DNA of 64,000 nt, taken from Rallus limicola (taxonomy: Eukaryota; Chordata; Aves; Gruiformes; Rallidae). Every line of letters begins with the position of its first letter. Position 1 is the first letter of the stretch. The notes beneath the pieces are model-generated. The model was given only the letters and a program-made list of their open reading frames with translations, was not told where the DNA came from and made no database searches. The position numbers were made by a program, and so were the translations under genes. Shown here one piece after another: positions 25,224-38,140 of this stretch. The stretch spans positions 72,050,520 through 72,114,519 of the forward strand of contig JAKCOZ010000001.1 of the NCBI GenBank assembly GCA_022605955.1. Direction: 5' to 3'.

Positions 25224-25312
25224 CAGTGCACATGGCTGGGAGTCAGGTAAGTCTGGTTCTATTCTTTAATCAGTAAATGTCTCTTTCCCTCAGTTTTTCC
25301 TCGATTAATAGA
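25224..25312 (+). mobile_element. MIR SINE relic
   Basis: GCACATGGCTGGGAGTCAGG and GTCTGGTTCTATTC match the 5' half of the MIR core. After a deletion, CTCTTTCCCTCAGTTTTTCC matches the conserved CTCTGAGCCTCAGTTTCC-like 3' segment. The apparent GTAAGT donor at 25247 lies inside this repeat and is therefore not taken as an exon boundary. Confidence 0.65.
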
Positions 25313-25368
25313 AAGTCATCTCCCTCCTTCAGAGAATGCTTAGTTTTAGATGAATATGCTGAAATCTT

Positions 25369-25393
25369 GGGGGGGGGGGGGGGGGGGGGGGGG
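25369..25393. repeat. Poly-G run (25 bases)
   Basis: Twenty-five consecutive G residues, followed after one CAC by further GGG groups. Such a run can form G-quadruplexes and is a frequent site of sequencing and assembly error, so the length should be read with care. Confidence 0.9.
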
Positions 25394-27972
25394 CACGGGA
25401 AGAGGGAGTTGGGTGTGTGTTTCAGAGGAGCAAAACGTGCACCTCACCCCTATACATTATCCAGAAGATGGTAAGATCGCATGGATACCCATGAATCAGG
25501 CTTTAAAGTTTCAGTGGCCTGTTTAAATCAATAGTTACCTGGCATAGGCAGTTGTAAACCATTATTTGTGAAGTATCTTTCATGAAGTTCTGTCTTCGAT
25601 AGATCATTGCACAAGAGTCTTGGCTTTCATTAGAAAAATAGCAAGTTTGTAGTTGTCATGGTTACAAAGGAAAGCAAGAAAGGTGTGAACCTTGACAGCT
25701 CCAAAACCAAAACACAAATAAGAGGAAATCTGAATGCCATATGATTTAGGGGGGGAAATTACCAATATTAGCCTTTAGACATTTGATTTTAGTTTGAACA
25801 ACAACAAAATGCTTTTCCTAAGACGTTTTAGGCAAGTACTTTGCATCATTGTTTTGCCAAACTGTCAAGAAGCATCAGTATAAATCTCAAGCAAATTGGA
25901 AAAGAGAAAAGACTGACCATAGCTCTGGTAAAGTATGGGCAGGTACCAGCTAAAGCAAACAAACATCCCAATGGGAACTCACATCCATCTTTCCTAGAGA
26001 CGCTGAATGGGAACAGTACCAGTATGCCAGCCAAGGACTGAGAAACCGCCAGAAGATCAAGCTACCTAAAATGACTCTTCTGTTGAAGAGTTTAGTATGG
26101 AAAAAACCTCACATCTTAAAAAGAAAAAAAGCTTATGACAGAGGCAAAAAAAAAAGGTTGACTTAGCCAGGATTTAATAACAAGGAAAAAAGATCTTCAC
26201 TTGGAAACCTGGAGGTGTACTTGAAACAGGTATGTTGTTTAACATAGGAGTTAATTGGCTTGATATCTTGCTTGATGTCTGTAAATCTGTGCCCTTCTCT
26301 GATCAAGGACATTTAGGCAAGCATATTATTTTATAATACACAGAAAGGTTGTAAAAATATTTATAAGTCCCGTGTTTTTTGTTTTTCCTGTAAAACACAG
26401 AGGAATTTCTCTCCAGGTGTGATAGAAAGCTTTAAGATACTAGGATGTCCCTCCAGGAAGCTCACAAACCAGCAGTATATTCAAGAACCTGTCATGGTAT
26501 TATTTCTTATAATTTAGCATAAATATAATTTAGCATTAGAATTTCCAATGTAAGATACAGCTCTGTGAGTAAGGTATTTAAATATCTTTAAATACATTTA
26601 TAAGTATATTTGCTTTCAGTTTATAAGTGACGGTTTGGTTATTCTTCTGTAAAGGTGGTGAAAGTATGCCAAAAGACATGCCTACTTTTTTATTATGCAC
26701 AGATTTCTATCATGCACATAAAAAGAAATACTAAAGCCCTTTCATATGTTGCCCTTGTCAATAAATTCTAAAAAGTCTTATTTTTCCAACTGCACAATAC
26801 TTCCATCTCCATCAAAAATGATGGGAATTACCTGTCCCCTGAAGCAGCAAAATCAAGTGTAATATACTTTCATACACAAAGAGTGCAAAATTTCAAAACC
26901 ACTTCAGTAATTCCAGAGTTTGAGCCCCATTTTCATAAATAAGTTAGGGACAGGTTTCCAAAGCTTTTGGAAAATGCAAATAGATACCTAGAGCACTTTC
27001 AAAAGCACACATCAAAATGGAGGAGGGGAAAAAAACAAACCCAAGAACAAAGTATTGCTGCTGAGGCTTCCATATTAAGAAGTTTGCATGAAAAAAAAAG
27101 AGGGTTTTTTTATTTCTCGTGGATTTTTGGAAAAGCTTCGGAATAATCACAATGCAACAGGTCTTCAAAGCTTTTTCAATGGATGTTTTGGGTCATCCTA
27201 GCAAATCCATTGCAGCAAAAATTGGTGCAAGCTCTGTATGTAACATGAATTCAGCAGATTGATTTCTTTGTTGAGAACAGTTTCCCTGTTGTTTTGCAAA
27301 GTCTTTTTCTCAGTCTCCTTCCTTGCTTTTGTGGCCCGTCAGTTGGGAAACATGAGAGGGCAAGATACAGGCACTTTCAACAAAGAACTAATTTCCTGAT
27401 CCTTATGACCTGAGCGCACCAAGCTTCCCCGCAGAGAAACAAATTGGATGACTATTTTAGGATAATTGGGTAGTTCGATGCCATGCAAGTAAGTTATTGG
27501 AAATCAGAGCTGTGAAAAGCTTTTTCCTGGCTTTACCTATAGTTGCCTCTCAACTAGCACTTTGTTTCTGAGAGGGTTCTTTTTTTTCTTTTTTTTTTGG
27601 CTGCTTCAGACATAACTGGAAAAGAGCAAAGAGAATCACCAGCACGGGTTTGTGAGGAAGTGTCAGATAGTTATCTTATTAACTGGCTGTTCCTGTTTCC
27701 TTCCTGATGATTTTCTTCTCTTCCTATTACACCGTGTCTTTTTAAATACAGATTCTCCCAAAAGCCTCATGTGCCTGTGTGGGGCTCCGTCCACTGCCAT
27801 GCTGTATTTACAAATCGATGCACGTCCTTTTTTGCATGGGGGGGGTTTCTGTGTTAAACTTTACAGTGCACCTGTCTTGGCTTCCTACACCTATTGGAAG
27901 TGCCTGGTTTACTGGTGAATCAAGGTGGGAGATTCTTGCTACTGGCTCGTGCCTCATTTTTTTTTCCCCTAG
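25394..27972. other. Non-coding stretch, no gene seen
   Basis: AT-rich sequence with no recognisable genes or clear repeats. A polypyrimidine tract near 27580-27610 and short T runs are present. Confidence 0.45.
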
Positions 27973-28094
27973 CTCAGAAATCTGGCAAATTTGTTGTGCG
28001 ACGCCCTAATTCCTTGTCACCCTTAGGGCACCCTACACTGGGAGCCCCAGTGGGTCTGACCAGTTGCACGATAGTATGTGGAGTCACAGCCAAG
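27973..28094 (+). other. Weak candidate exon, phase-compatible with 22521-22591
   Basis: A strong polypyrimidine tract with CCCCTAG gives a possible acceptor at 27972/27973, and CCAAG followed by GTAGGAG gives a possible donor at 28094/28095. Taken in the phase left by the candidate exon at 22521-22591, its 122 bases are open for 41 codons and end exactly at a codon boundary. The translation (KSGKFVVRRPNSLSPLG in the middle) resembles no family that I recognise. Open frames of 40 codons arise by chance in perhaps one case in seven, so this is weak support. Confidence 0.2.
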
Positions 28095-28517
28095 GTAGGA
28101 GAGGCAGTGCTGTGACAGGGTACTGCTCTGCAGGGAGGTTCCCTGGCGCAACCTTCCCTCCTGCTGCCATGTGCAAGCTGGCCTGGCACAGCATCCTGAT
28201 TGTATTTTCACATGCCCAACATCTGGGCTGATGTTTCCTGACCTGGGTTTGAGCAGAGAGCTCTGCTGATAGCTATTATAGGAGGTGCCAGGGATAAAGG
28301 AGAGTATATCTGTTTCAGCAACTTTCACTTGAGTAGACCTGATGATCTCAGAGACCGTAGATGAAATAAAGCCTTCATGCTGCTTTGGGGTTCATAATAG
28401 CTTTATGGATGAGTGGGAACTATACCTGAGAGTTGAGCGTGCCAGTTCTAAGAAGCGGGCATGGATCCAGGTTTCTCTTGGATCAAGTGTTTGAAAATAT
28501 TATCTGATCAGTTAAAA

Positions 28518-28602
28518 ATCAGTCAGCTAGCCAGTAGCAGAGTTTGGCAGCTGAAATTTGGGCTCTGAAATCGTGCAGTCTCACCACTGAATAGCACTGG
28601 GC
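28518..28602 (-). mobile_element. Possible MIR SINE relic
   Basis: Antisense order CAGTCAGCTAGCCAGTAGCA, GAGTTTGGCAGCTGAAATTT and GGGCTCTGAAATC follows the MIR core (CACAGCTAGTAAGTGGCAGA then GGGATT..GAACCC). Divergence is high. Confidence 0.45.
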
Positions 28603-31600
28603 TGGCTCCATCAGCAGAGTTACAGCTCTAGACACAGCCCAAGGCCGATGCCTGGTGAAGCTCTGCTCAACTGCATGGAAGTGCCTCAGAAGCAGCAGAT
28701 TGACACCTCTTCCCACAGGCTGTTTGCTGTGCTGCCAACATGCAGTCTTGTGGGATCATAAAAAGGTGTGTTTTCCAGCATCACAATATGAGGGGAAAAA
28801 AAATTGCCCAGGGTAGATCAACACGAGGGTGTGGGTACACTCACGGGGGTGACTGAAGCCTAGTAGAGAGGGTACCCAAGCCATTACAGAAGAGTTGTGA
28901 CAGTGGTGCAAGGTCAGGTCTGAGCTGAGATCATGGCAGGCTAGTTTACCCTTCTGGGAAATAAGCTGACCACCACATACCCTCTTCTATACTAGGAAAG
29001 GATTTAGAACAGTTTTTTAAACCTGCAGCTCTGTTGCTGAATAGTGAGTCCGTCCAGGCTCAGCCAGTTCCCCTTTTCTGGCTCCACAAAGCCACATCAT
29101 TTTGTAACTGGGAAGGACTGGTGAGCTGCACAAAGCTATCAGAATGGGGGGGAGTGTTGCGTCTAAAGTTCCATCATGGCGGTGGTTGTCTACATGCCTG
29201 CCTAGGGTCCCTTTGTGGTGAGATCTGTTCCCCCTGCTGCAGAGCAGTAGGGATTTATAGATTACCCAGGTCCTCTGGGGCATTTCCTAGAAGAGGGAAG
29301 AATGGAGTCCTGGTGGGAGGGGACTCTTTTTCTGAGACAGCTTGCTGGTACTTAAAAGCAAGTGGTGCCTTCTCCTGACTATAAATCTGCGAGAGAGCTC
29401 AGATCTACAATAATATTTCAAGGGTTTTTTTCCTCCAAGATAAAGCATCACACTCAAATGTGAAAATGTAACCACAGAAACTCTGAAAATGTTGATGCAC
29501 ATGACTATAATGCCTGGAGAAGAGTCATTTTAATTTTTGGGTCCAAGACCATATTCTCAGAAAGTCCTATAGCAATTTATACTAAATGAGGATCTGGTCT
29601 GTAATTTTCTATGTCAAATGAAAAGGAGCACAAGGTTCAGGGTTTTTTTTTCCCCCAGTGCTCTTTATAGCCTGAAGCACAACCTTCCAGTCAACAGAAC
29701 AATGAATATTCCAATGTCCTGAACATGATGGATTTTAATTTCTTATTAGAGGAAGCAGAGGAAGAGGGAAAGTAAGAGCTTTAGAGAGAATGGCTCTGTT
29801 TGTTTTTTAAATATCTACATTTGCCCAGTAGTCTGCTACATAAGTGAATTTCCTTGCAATCTGATTATTGATGTACCTTTTTTGTTATTATTATTACATC
29901 TTTTATGTCAGGCAGCCCACTGGTGTGGTTCCCCAAGAGTGCATGAAAGTGGTGTACAAGCAGCAAAAGAGCGGTAATGCTAAAGGTCATGACAAAAATT
30001 AGTATTAAATACTGGTGATCAAAACCCAGTGAAATAGTTTTGTTAAATTACTGATGCTTTTCTAAAACACTCAGCTGTAAACAGGATGTATTACGTGAAA
30101 ATGTGAGCACAGGAGGTGTCAGTAACGCGAACGCAGCCCCCTGACACTAGCTGGATGCATGCTGGATGTATTCTTCGCTGCTGTAAAAGCACAGCTCTGA
30201 GCTGCTCTCAAGGGCCTGGTCTGGTCGGTAAGGAAAGGCAAACAGCGTGCCAAGCAGGAAAGCTGTAAACACGCAGTACATTGATTTAGACCAATTTTTA
30301 TTCTCTCAAGCAATAGTAACCTCTAAGCTCTGTTATTCTGACCTGTGCCCAACTTCAGCTATTTGTTTTCTTTTTCATGTCACTCAGTTTGTGTCATGCC
30401 TAAATAAAAAGATGGAACGATGATCTTTTGTTCTTGGTCACTTTTACTTTGTTTGCTGCTTAGAGATGGCAGAGTTATAAGGGTGGTAATACTAAGGAAA
30501 GCTGAAAAACAGAAGGTCTCGAATAAGATGAATTTATTTTTAGGTATTGTAGCAGCAAAGGGTTTCTCAACTAATTAGCCAGCCTTTCAACCAAAGACAG
30601 AAACAAAGGAGGAGTCAAGCTGCTATAAAATAATCATTCTGTTTATCTCTGCTGTACAAACACTGCTTGTAAAGTACTGATAAGCCCTTTGCACTTAGGT
30701 AACACAACTGATCTGGGCATCTCTCTCAGATCTGCTGTGCAGATCTCTGGAGATTCAAAAGGGGCTCCTCCCTGGATTCAGGTAGGAAATGGTTTTCCAG
30801 TATTTAAAAAACATCAACAAATTTCTCCTCCTACAGTCTGATGACACATATAACGAATACTGGGGTGAGCATCCTCATTCCTCAGGAAAGAACAAGAGGA
30901 AGGCAGATTAAAATGCCTCACTTCTTGTTTCAGAGCAGGAATGGCAGGCAGGATCTTTTTGGCTCTGCCTGCAGGCTGCAGTTAGGTCTCCCTCCCCTCA
31001 GCCTACCTTCCTTTCACAGCCACAACAGTGAGAAGGGTATCATGGGGCCAATGCTCCGTTCCACTCCTGCACTCTGAGCACAGATGGTTCCACCTAACTC
31101 TGAATCCTCACTGTTCAGCTTCTTGCTCTCTTTGGGGTTCCTCTGATTTTAAGCGTGACACATCTCAGGAACCCTCCAGACAGAAGTTGTGTTGAAACCT
31201 ACATTTTTTAAACTGTCTAATAGATATTTTCTGACACGTTACCACCCAGGCACCCCTCCAGTCTTCCCTGCTGATCAATGCCTTTTTGGCTGCCTCAAAT
31301 TATAGGAGCTGGGGGTCTGCTCCATCTCTGTGTGCCTTACTCAGGCTGGCATTGGAATCGGAGGCGCTTCAGACAGGCACAAATAGTTCCCATAGGCTGC
31401 GGGATGTCAGAAAACAAAAACAGGGCCTGGTTACTTGGAACACCGGTAGAGGGGCAGTGCTGACTGCAAGGTCATTTGGTTTAGACAGTGTTTTGTTTCT
31501 TAGTAGCGAGAGGGTTCCAGAGATGATCTCCTTCATTGTTTGCCAGTTGTGCCCTGCTGTGAAACTACTTTTGTTTCCTGAGGGCTATACTTTTAATCCA

Positions 31601-34600
31601 GAGGCCTCTTCCTAAAACAACATTCCCACCCCTGTTTCACACCAAGCTGTTTGGCAAAGCCACACACCTATTTATGCCTGGCACTGTGTGAATATTTTGC
31701 CTTCCATATGCCATGCCAGAGACTCGCCATGAAAACATGGAGCTAAATAATTCTGGGACAAATGAGGAGTGTTTTTCTCTCTTCTGGTACTGTTTATAAA
31801 CTTCAAAGCAATAACCACCTTGAAAAAAAAATTACAAAAGCAAACATTGCTCTGGAAAACCAGTACTTTATTTCAGAAATTAAACATCTGGGATGGATTT
31901 GATTTTTTGTATTCTTTTGGGGTTTTTATTGGGTTCCCTTCCCCTCAGCACAAGCAATTTGGAGATACTCACAAGACCCAGTGTCCTCAGGATTAGCCTG
32001 ACATCTCTCCTATGGAAAAGAATGGAGTGTAGAGTTCTCTTGGGAAGATTCTTGTTTTATGTCTGGTACTATGTGCCTGTACTGACAAAGAGAGCAGGGC
32101 ACATATTTAAGCAAGTATTCCTTTTAAATTTATTTTCTCAGGGGCAGTATTTGCTTTCCAAGTGAGTGAAAGGGTGCTGGTATTGATCATCCCATGGGAG
32201 ATGCCTGCCCAGATAGACTACAGCTGGGGAGTGTGCCTCAGAACAGGGCTGTTGTCTCTCTGAAGCCTTGGTGTGTCCCACAGTTCACTATCCCCAGGGA
32301 TTCCACTGATTCTGGGCCCCTTGGACCAGGTACAGCCAGACCAGGAGTTGTACATCAGGACAAACAGCTATTTCTGGCATGGTCCCAAAAAAAGAAGAGA
32401 GGCCAGGGTTCTAAGGTGTGAAGAGAAACAGAGGGGATGAGGGGTGTGAAGGAGCAGCCTGTTTGGCGGCAAGTCTTCTGTGAGGCTGGGGAGGCCTCAT
32501 TATCTGATGGCTGAGACGCTGTACGATTATCACATTGGCCTTCAGGATTTCACCTTCGCTACTCTTTCTTCAGGGTTTGGCAGTAGTTTCAGAGCCTCAG
32601 CAAGCAATGATACGTTGTGTTATGCAGAAGGCTAGTGGAGGGCATCATCTGGGATGCCAAGGAAATGCTTTTCACTCGGTATCATGAAAATTCCCAGAAC
32701 TCTTTGCTTTCTGCTGAGGGAATTTATACGTTTCCATCTTCCTAATTTCCATAGACACAAAAATCTCCCAGACCAGCATTAGTTTTCAAAGCCATTCTGG
32801 GAAAAATACCTATTCTCCTCTGGTACTGGACAAGCCTGACAGTACCATCAGGTGCCCTTCCTATTGGTCTGCCTTGTGTGTGCACCCTTTGTGACCCCAT
32901 CCCTGCGTAACAGAGAAATCCCTCTGTGTAACAGGCACGACACAGGAAACTAGTGCAAGTATCAGACAGCTCCATCCAAATGCTTTCTGACTAGGGTCCC
33001 CAAAGAAAACTCTACACATCTGTAATATATTTATGGCTCTGCTTACTCATGATTTCTCCTCCCTGTGGTTTCTTTTAATGACGGGTATGAAAAATTAAAC
33101 TCCTTGATAGACTCCAGCAAAGTAAGCAGACCTAACACATGAACAGTATGTTCCTCAAAAAACATTGTACCAGACACTGGTGGACAAATTTACATCGATA
33201 CATGGCATGGGGTCTGTTACCTGTAACACACTCAGGGCTGAGCAGTGCCAGGAGCAGGACTCACGTGAGTCCCACACTGTGACTGAGGGCACTTTTCTGG
33301 CCCTTAAATGGGCAGCGCTGTTTGTGCAGCAGTAAGAATGGCTGTGTGAATTTACAGTGCGTAACTCCAAAATGACATTTGTTAACTACGCAGCAGCCAA
33401 ATAGCCCAGAGAGGGGACGTGAGCCCAGGCACCCTTTACGGTGTATAAAGCAATAAAAGGGGAAGGTCAGAACTGGTTGTTCTCTGTGATGTACCTTTAA
33501 AAAAGGTAAGTACCTCTCCTATAAGCTGGAGGGAGACCGTTCTGTCATTCCAAGGTGCACATAACACAGTGTGTGATTTACATAAGAGCTGTCTCTGGTT
33601 AAATTCTTTGAAAAGGATGCCATCAATTTAAAGATTACATTTTCCCGGGTCATTAAAGTTAGGCACATACTAATTTATTAAAACGTAATGTATTATATCT
33701 AGGAAGAGATAATATCTGCCAGAAATTCCAGGGAGGCTTTAGAGGTCTTGCTGTGATGAGTCAAGCTGATAACAGCGTACAGTGAGGTAGCTGCTCGTTC
33801 ATCAAGGAAAAGGGGTGCAGTGTGGCAGCAATAATTGTTTGGGAAGGGAGCATGGGGAGACACAGCAGCAGAGCCCACTCAGAAAAAAGGAAATGCAGCC
33901 AACCTTATTTATTGGGTAGCATTGCAACACATCACAGGAGCAGACGCTAATTTCACTTAGTGTGTGCCAAATACTGTCCAGCCATGTGCAAATAAAAGGC
34001 TCCTGTATCAAAGAGCTTTTACAGTTACAATGTGCAAAAAGCCAGGGTGGACACCTCACAGAGCAGCTAGCCTGTTGGGAGATATAGAGGAGGCATGCAG
34101 TGCAGGTAGCGCCTTTCCTGAGTTAAGTCTTGATAGATCTTTGCAGTTGAAGTGACCCTGTGGGAGCAGGAAGGTGCTCAGATCACGGTGGTTGAGGTGG
34201 AGGGTGTGTGTCTGTGTTCCCGGCCTGTGTGATAACAGCAAAGAAAATGTGTGAGGAGCAATTTCAGAAGTCAAACCTGAAGGTTACACAAACTCCATCA
34301 GCAAAAGAAGAGCCACCAAGGCTAATAACTTGACTGGGGAATGGGATGCTTGAGTGTAAGAATCACTGGAGGAACAACACATCAGAAAGCAGCAGCATCA
34401 GTGAAGAGGCAAGATGACAGATGTGAGCTGGAGGAAGGCTGGTCTCTCAGCCTTGCTCAGTGCCCTGGGATCATCTTTGCACATCCATGGCTTTGGCTAA
34501 GAAACTAAGTTAGAAAGACGAGGGGGGGGGAAATCCCAGTTGGAATTAATGCTGAATTGCAGAGTTTGCCACAGCAGTACAGGAACTACCTGGGTAGAGA

Positions 34601-35802
34601 CAGCCATGGTGGAAAACCTATGGCTAAGAGTGAGGAGGAGAGATAAAAAAGAGTGATGAGATGAGACAGCAGTGTGAGAGGACCTGGAAATCGGTCTTGG
34701 CTTAAACTTGGCCTCTGTGTCAGCAAGATTGTGTAAGTAAGTGGCCAAGTGTCTGCCAGTGTCTCGCTTGGAGGCTGGGGCTTGGAGCCGGAGGCTGTCA
34801 TGAACAGTATTGCTGCGATGGCTGAGTTTCTCTTACCTCCAGGTACCCTGTACAACAAGATTAAGCTAGAGGGAGAGGACCAATGTAAGGAATATGAAGA
34901 AAACACACTTTGCAATGAAATTACTTTGTTAATTATTGCAATTCTAATCCAGTCCTAAGAACTTAAAAATGACACTCTCAAAGGTCAGCACTAAGTGTCC
35001 TACCTGATGTCCACGCTTTTGAGACCACAAATCATTTCCAGATCTTTGGCTCCTACCAGGCACCATCAGCATGAAACTTTTCCCTGAACACACTCTCTAT
35101 GGTTTTAACCCCTGAGAGGGTCTGGGAAACGCTGATGTTATTTGCTTTTCCCTAACTCACAAAGAGCCATTGCTAAGAACTCAGAGCTAGGATGCCAAGG
35201 AGTGGGAAAGACATGTCCCAGAGTCCAGGGAAAAGATATTTTTTGCAAGACATGTTCTAGGGTCCATCATCCCATACCATGATTAACATGCAGCTGCCTC
35301 CTGCCCCACCTAAGGATGGGAGGAGCAGGGAGGCAGGATTTGGGCAGCTGGCCAGCAGCAACCCAGTGACAGACCCTGACTCAGAGTGTGAGCAACCTTG
35401 GACTTCTTGTGGATGTTTCCTTGAAAGGACTGATTTTGCCTTAGGCGTAGGAGCTACAAAGGAGTGGAATGCCAAGAAATTGTTTCTGTTCGGGAATTGC
35501 TTGCTTTCCTTTGGTACAAGTTTGTTTTGTTAGGTGCCTTTTTTTTTTAAGGATGAGCCTAGTTGTTTCACATGGTTATCTTCTGGTCATTAGCAGCATT
35601 TAATGCGAAAAAGATGCATCAGAAATTCAATACTCATAGGTTCTGAACTGTGAGATGATAGCTTTCAGAGGAACTGAATGTGCTTGTTCCAGTGTTATTG
35701 TCAAGAAATCTTTGAGGCAATGAAGTTAAAATATCCTTTCCTAGGTTTTTTTTTTTTTTAAATTGCCTTCATAGTGAAGTTTTGATCTGAGCATCAAATC
35801 TT
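28603..35802. other. Non-coding stretch, no gene seen
   Basis: About 7 kb with only short frames and no recognisable repeats. Several splice-like signals exist (for example around 30699-30781) but none forms a convincing exon series. No RNA gene is visible. Confidence 0.45.
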
Positions 35803-35885
35803 TTGGGCTCCAACTTGAGTTGTATTTGTGACTTAAACAAGGAACTTCAACTTCACCTCTTCCCTAGTTTTCCCATCTGTGAATT
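35803..35885 (+). mobile_element. MIR SINE relic
   Basis: CCAACTTGAGTTGTATTTGT followed by GACTTAAACAAGGAACTTCA and CTTCCCTAGTTTTCCCATCT tracks the MIR core and its conserved CCTCAGTTTCCCCATCTGTA-like segment without large gaps. Confidence 0.65.
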
Positions 35886-37837
35886 ATTGTTTTATTTCCA
35901 GCAGAGCTTCATAAACATCCAAGCAGAAAAGGCGTTGGAGAAGTATACTGTTATACAACTGCTAATCATTACTATTCTTCTATTGTATTTGGTGACGTAA
36001 GAAAGTCCTAGCCAGATGTCTTAAAATCTGAGGAAATGTCTGCAAGGCATCTTTGTGGTAACACATGGGTGCAGATTCCATTCATCATTTCCTTGACAGT
36101 TTAACTAACTAATCCCAAAGCCAAAAAAGATCACTGCAATCCCTTCCAGAACTATTAGCTGAAGGACAGAAGCAAGTCACTAAAAGCTCAGGCAGCCTGG
36201 ATAATTGGAAATGCCGAGGCTCGTGGGCTGTCGGGAAGGGGTCTGCAGAAGGTAATAAAGAAATGCAAGCTTGCTATGCGTAGCCTTAAATTCTATACAC
36301 AGGGATTTACACCTCCACCAGGGAGGAAAATAAAGAAAGAAATAGATAGGTAGAAAGTTTAGTACACTGCACACTGTACTCAGTTGTAACCACTCATCCA
36401 GAAACTCCGGATTGAACCTTCTGAAGTACCCGTGGGATTTTGAACGAATCCCGGTTAACTTCAGTAGGACTGGGGGCCCTCACACCACTTAAATAATTGA
36501 AAGCTCCAGTCAGAATCGCCTGAAACATGTTTTTCAACCTTTTACATTTTGCAGCACCTTAAAACTTTTTTCTTTTTTTTTTCCAGTGGAAGTGTCAGTT
36601 CCCATAGAGTGATTTAATACTGCAGAATATAGGCCTGCTTTTCTTAGCTACCCTCTGCGGACCCCTTCCAAACCACTCTTTGAACACACAGATTGCAGGT
36701 TAAAAACTGTAACTTTGACATATCTCAAAATATTTATTTTTTTCTCTAGAGCCCCTTGTCCTGACACTGTTCAAATACTACATAAAAGTCAGTGGCTAGT
36801 CCTTGTGTTCAGAAAAAGCTGGAAAAACATCAACTGTAAATGGTTACTATTCAGTAGTCGTTTGTTGTTGTTTTTTAATTTGAAAGCCAACTTCATTATT
36901 TTTGAGTGCTAGCTTACAATTTTTGCATGTTTGATGTTGGTAATGATGCATTCTTAACTTTTTCCTGATGTCACATGCTTTATGTTTGTCCCCTCCAAGT
37001 TGCCAATATTTAAAAAAATCTTTTCATACTGAAATATGAGTGGGCAGGTGGGTGTTTCCCTCTTGTTTCCAGCTGAGTAAAAAAAACCCCGAGAACCTAA
37101 GTAATCAATCTGTCCAGGACCCTCAAAATACAACATTGCGAAATACATAGTGACTTATGCAAACTATAGGTCCAGATCCATCCTTGCTTCAGCGACAAGC
37201 TTGGTTCTAGCAAATCTGAACCCCTGTTGACTTTCTATCAATGCCTGCAAGAGTGACAACCTGGGGAGACCAAGAGTGCCAGGGAAAGGCCATCAAACAC
37301 AGCCTTAAAAGTTGTATCGTTCTTAGTACCAGAAAGAACAATGGCCATAAGCCATTTGCTTTGTGTTTATAGCTTTTACCTTGGTATGTTGTTTGCCTTC
37401 TTGAGTCACTAATCATCCATTCAGGGGAGCCTTCTCAGCTGTGACTGGGGAAAAGATGAATGGGTCCAGTTTTGAAATTATGCAGTGAAATGCTACTCTG
37501 CATATTATAGCTGCAAAATGATATATCGTCTAATAAAACACAACATGAAAAAGGCTTTGGATGGCACACTGAGCAGTCAATGGGCTGCTGAGAAAAATGT
37601 GAAGGAAGAATTCAGTGAGCTGTGTGATGAAGGGAGGCAGTCCAGGGCAAAGGCTGGAGGCATTAGCCTCTGGTGAGGCCTGACAGGTAACAGGCGTCGA
37701 TGACTGAGGGGCTCTGGAGTGAAGAAATATGTGCTTGATATGGTTGTAAGAGAAATAGTCTTCGTAGGACTGTGAAGAGCAGCAGATAGAAGTGATGGTG
37801 ATCTGATGGATGCAAAGAGACAGGACACCACAAACCT
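35886..37837. other. Non-coding stretch, no gene seen
   Basis: A strong polypyrimidine acceptor-like sequence lies near 36565-36586, without a convincing exon after it. A GTTAACTTCAGTAGGACTGG string near 36453 recalls old amniote repeats but is too short to classify. Confidence 0.4.
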
Positions 37838-37900
37838 CTCTTCAAAATTGCATCATATCAAAATTGCAACATATCAAAATCTCTTCAAAATTGCAACATA
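37838..37900. repeat. Short tandem repeat at a CR1 5' junction
   Basis: A 16-bp unit reading TCAAAATTGCAACATA occurs at 37858-37873 and 37885-37900, with a one-base variant at 37842-37857. An 11-bp shortened unit lies between the last two. The string CTCTTCAAAATTGCA recurs 43 bp apart (37838 and 37881). The array ends exactly where CR1 similarity begins. Confidence 0.85.
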
Positions 37901-38140
37901 AGCTGGAGCACAGGAAGTTCCATGTGAATATAAGGAGGAACTTTTTCACTTTGAGGGTGACGGAGCACTGGGCAGGCTGCCTAGACAGGTTGTGGAGTTT
38001 CCTTCTTTGGACATGTTCAAAACCCACCTGGACATGTTCTTGTGTGACCTAATCTAGGTGATCCTGCTCTGTCAGGGGGGTTGGACTAGATGATCTTTCG
38101 AGGTCCCTTCCAACTCCTAATGCTCTGTGATTCTGTGATA
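37901..38140 (+). mobile_element. CR1 LINE 3' end, strongly 5'-truncated
   Basis: About 240 bp of CR1 3' end in plus orientation. It starts at AGCTGGAGCACAGGAAGTTC and includes AGGAGGAACTTTTTCACTTT, the GGGTTGGACTAGATGATCTT segment and AGGTCCCTTCCAACTC. It ends in two copies of TTCTGTGA-like 8-bp repeats. The last ORF2 codons are recognisable (KFHVNIRRNFFTLRVTEHW) before the frame decays. It is less diverged than the fragment at 9914-10052. Confidence 0.92.

Noticed and set aside
25224..25250. Splice donor GTAAGT at 25247
   Set aside because: It lies inside a MIR relic and the preceding acceptor would leave an exon of only about 20 bases.
30699..30781. Third exon continuing the candidate frame from 28094
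   Set aside because: An acceptor-like TTAG and donor-like CAG/GTAGG enclose 83 open bases, but the acceptor is weak and nothing else supports it.
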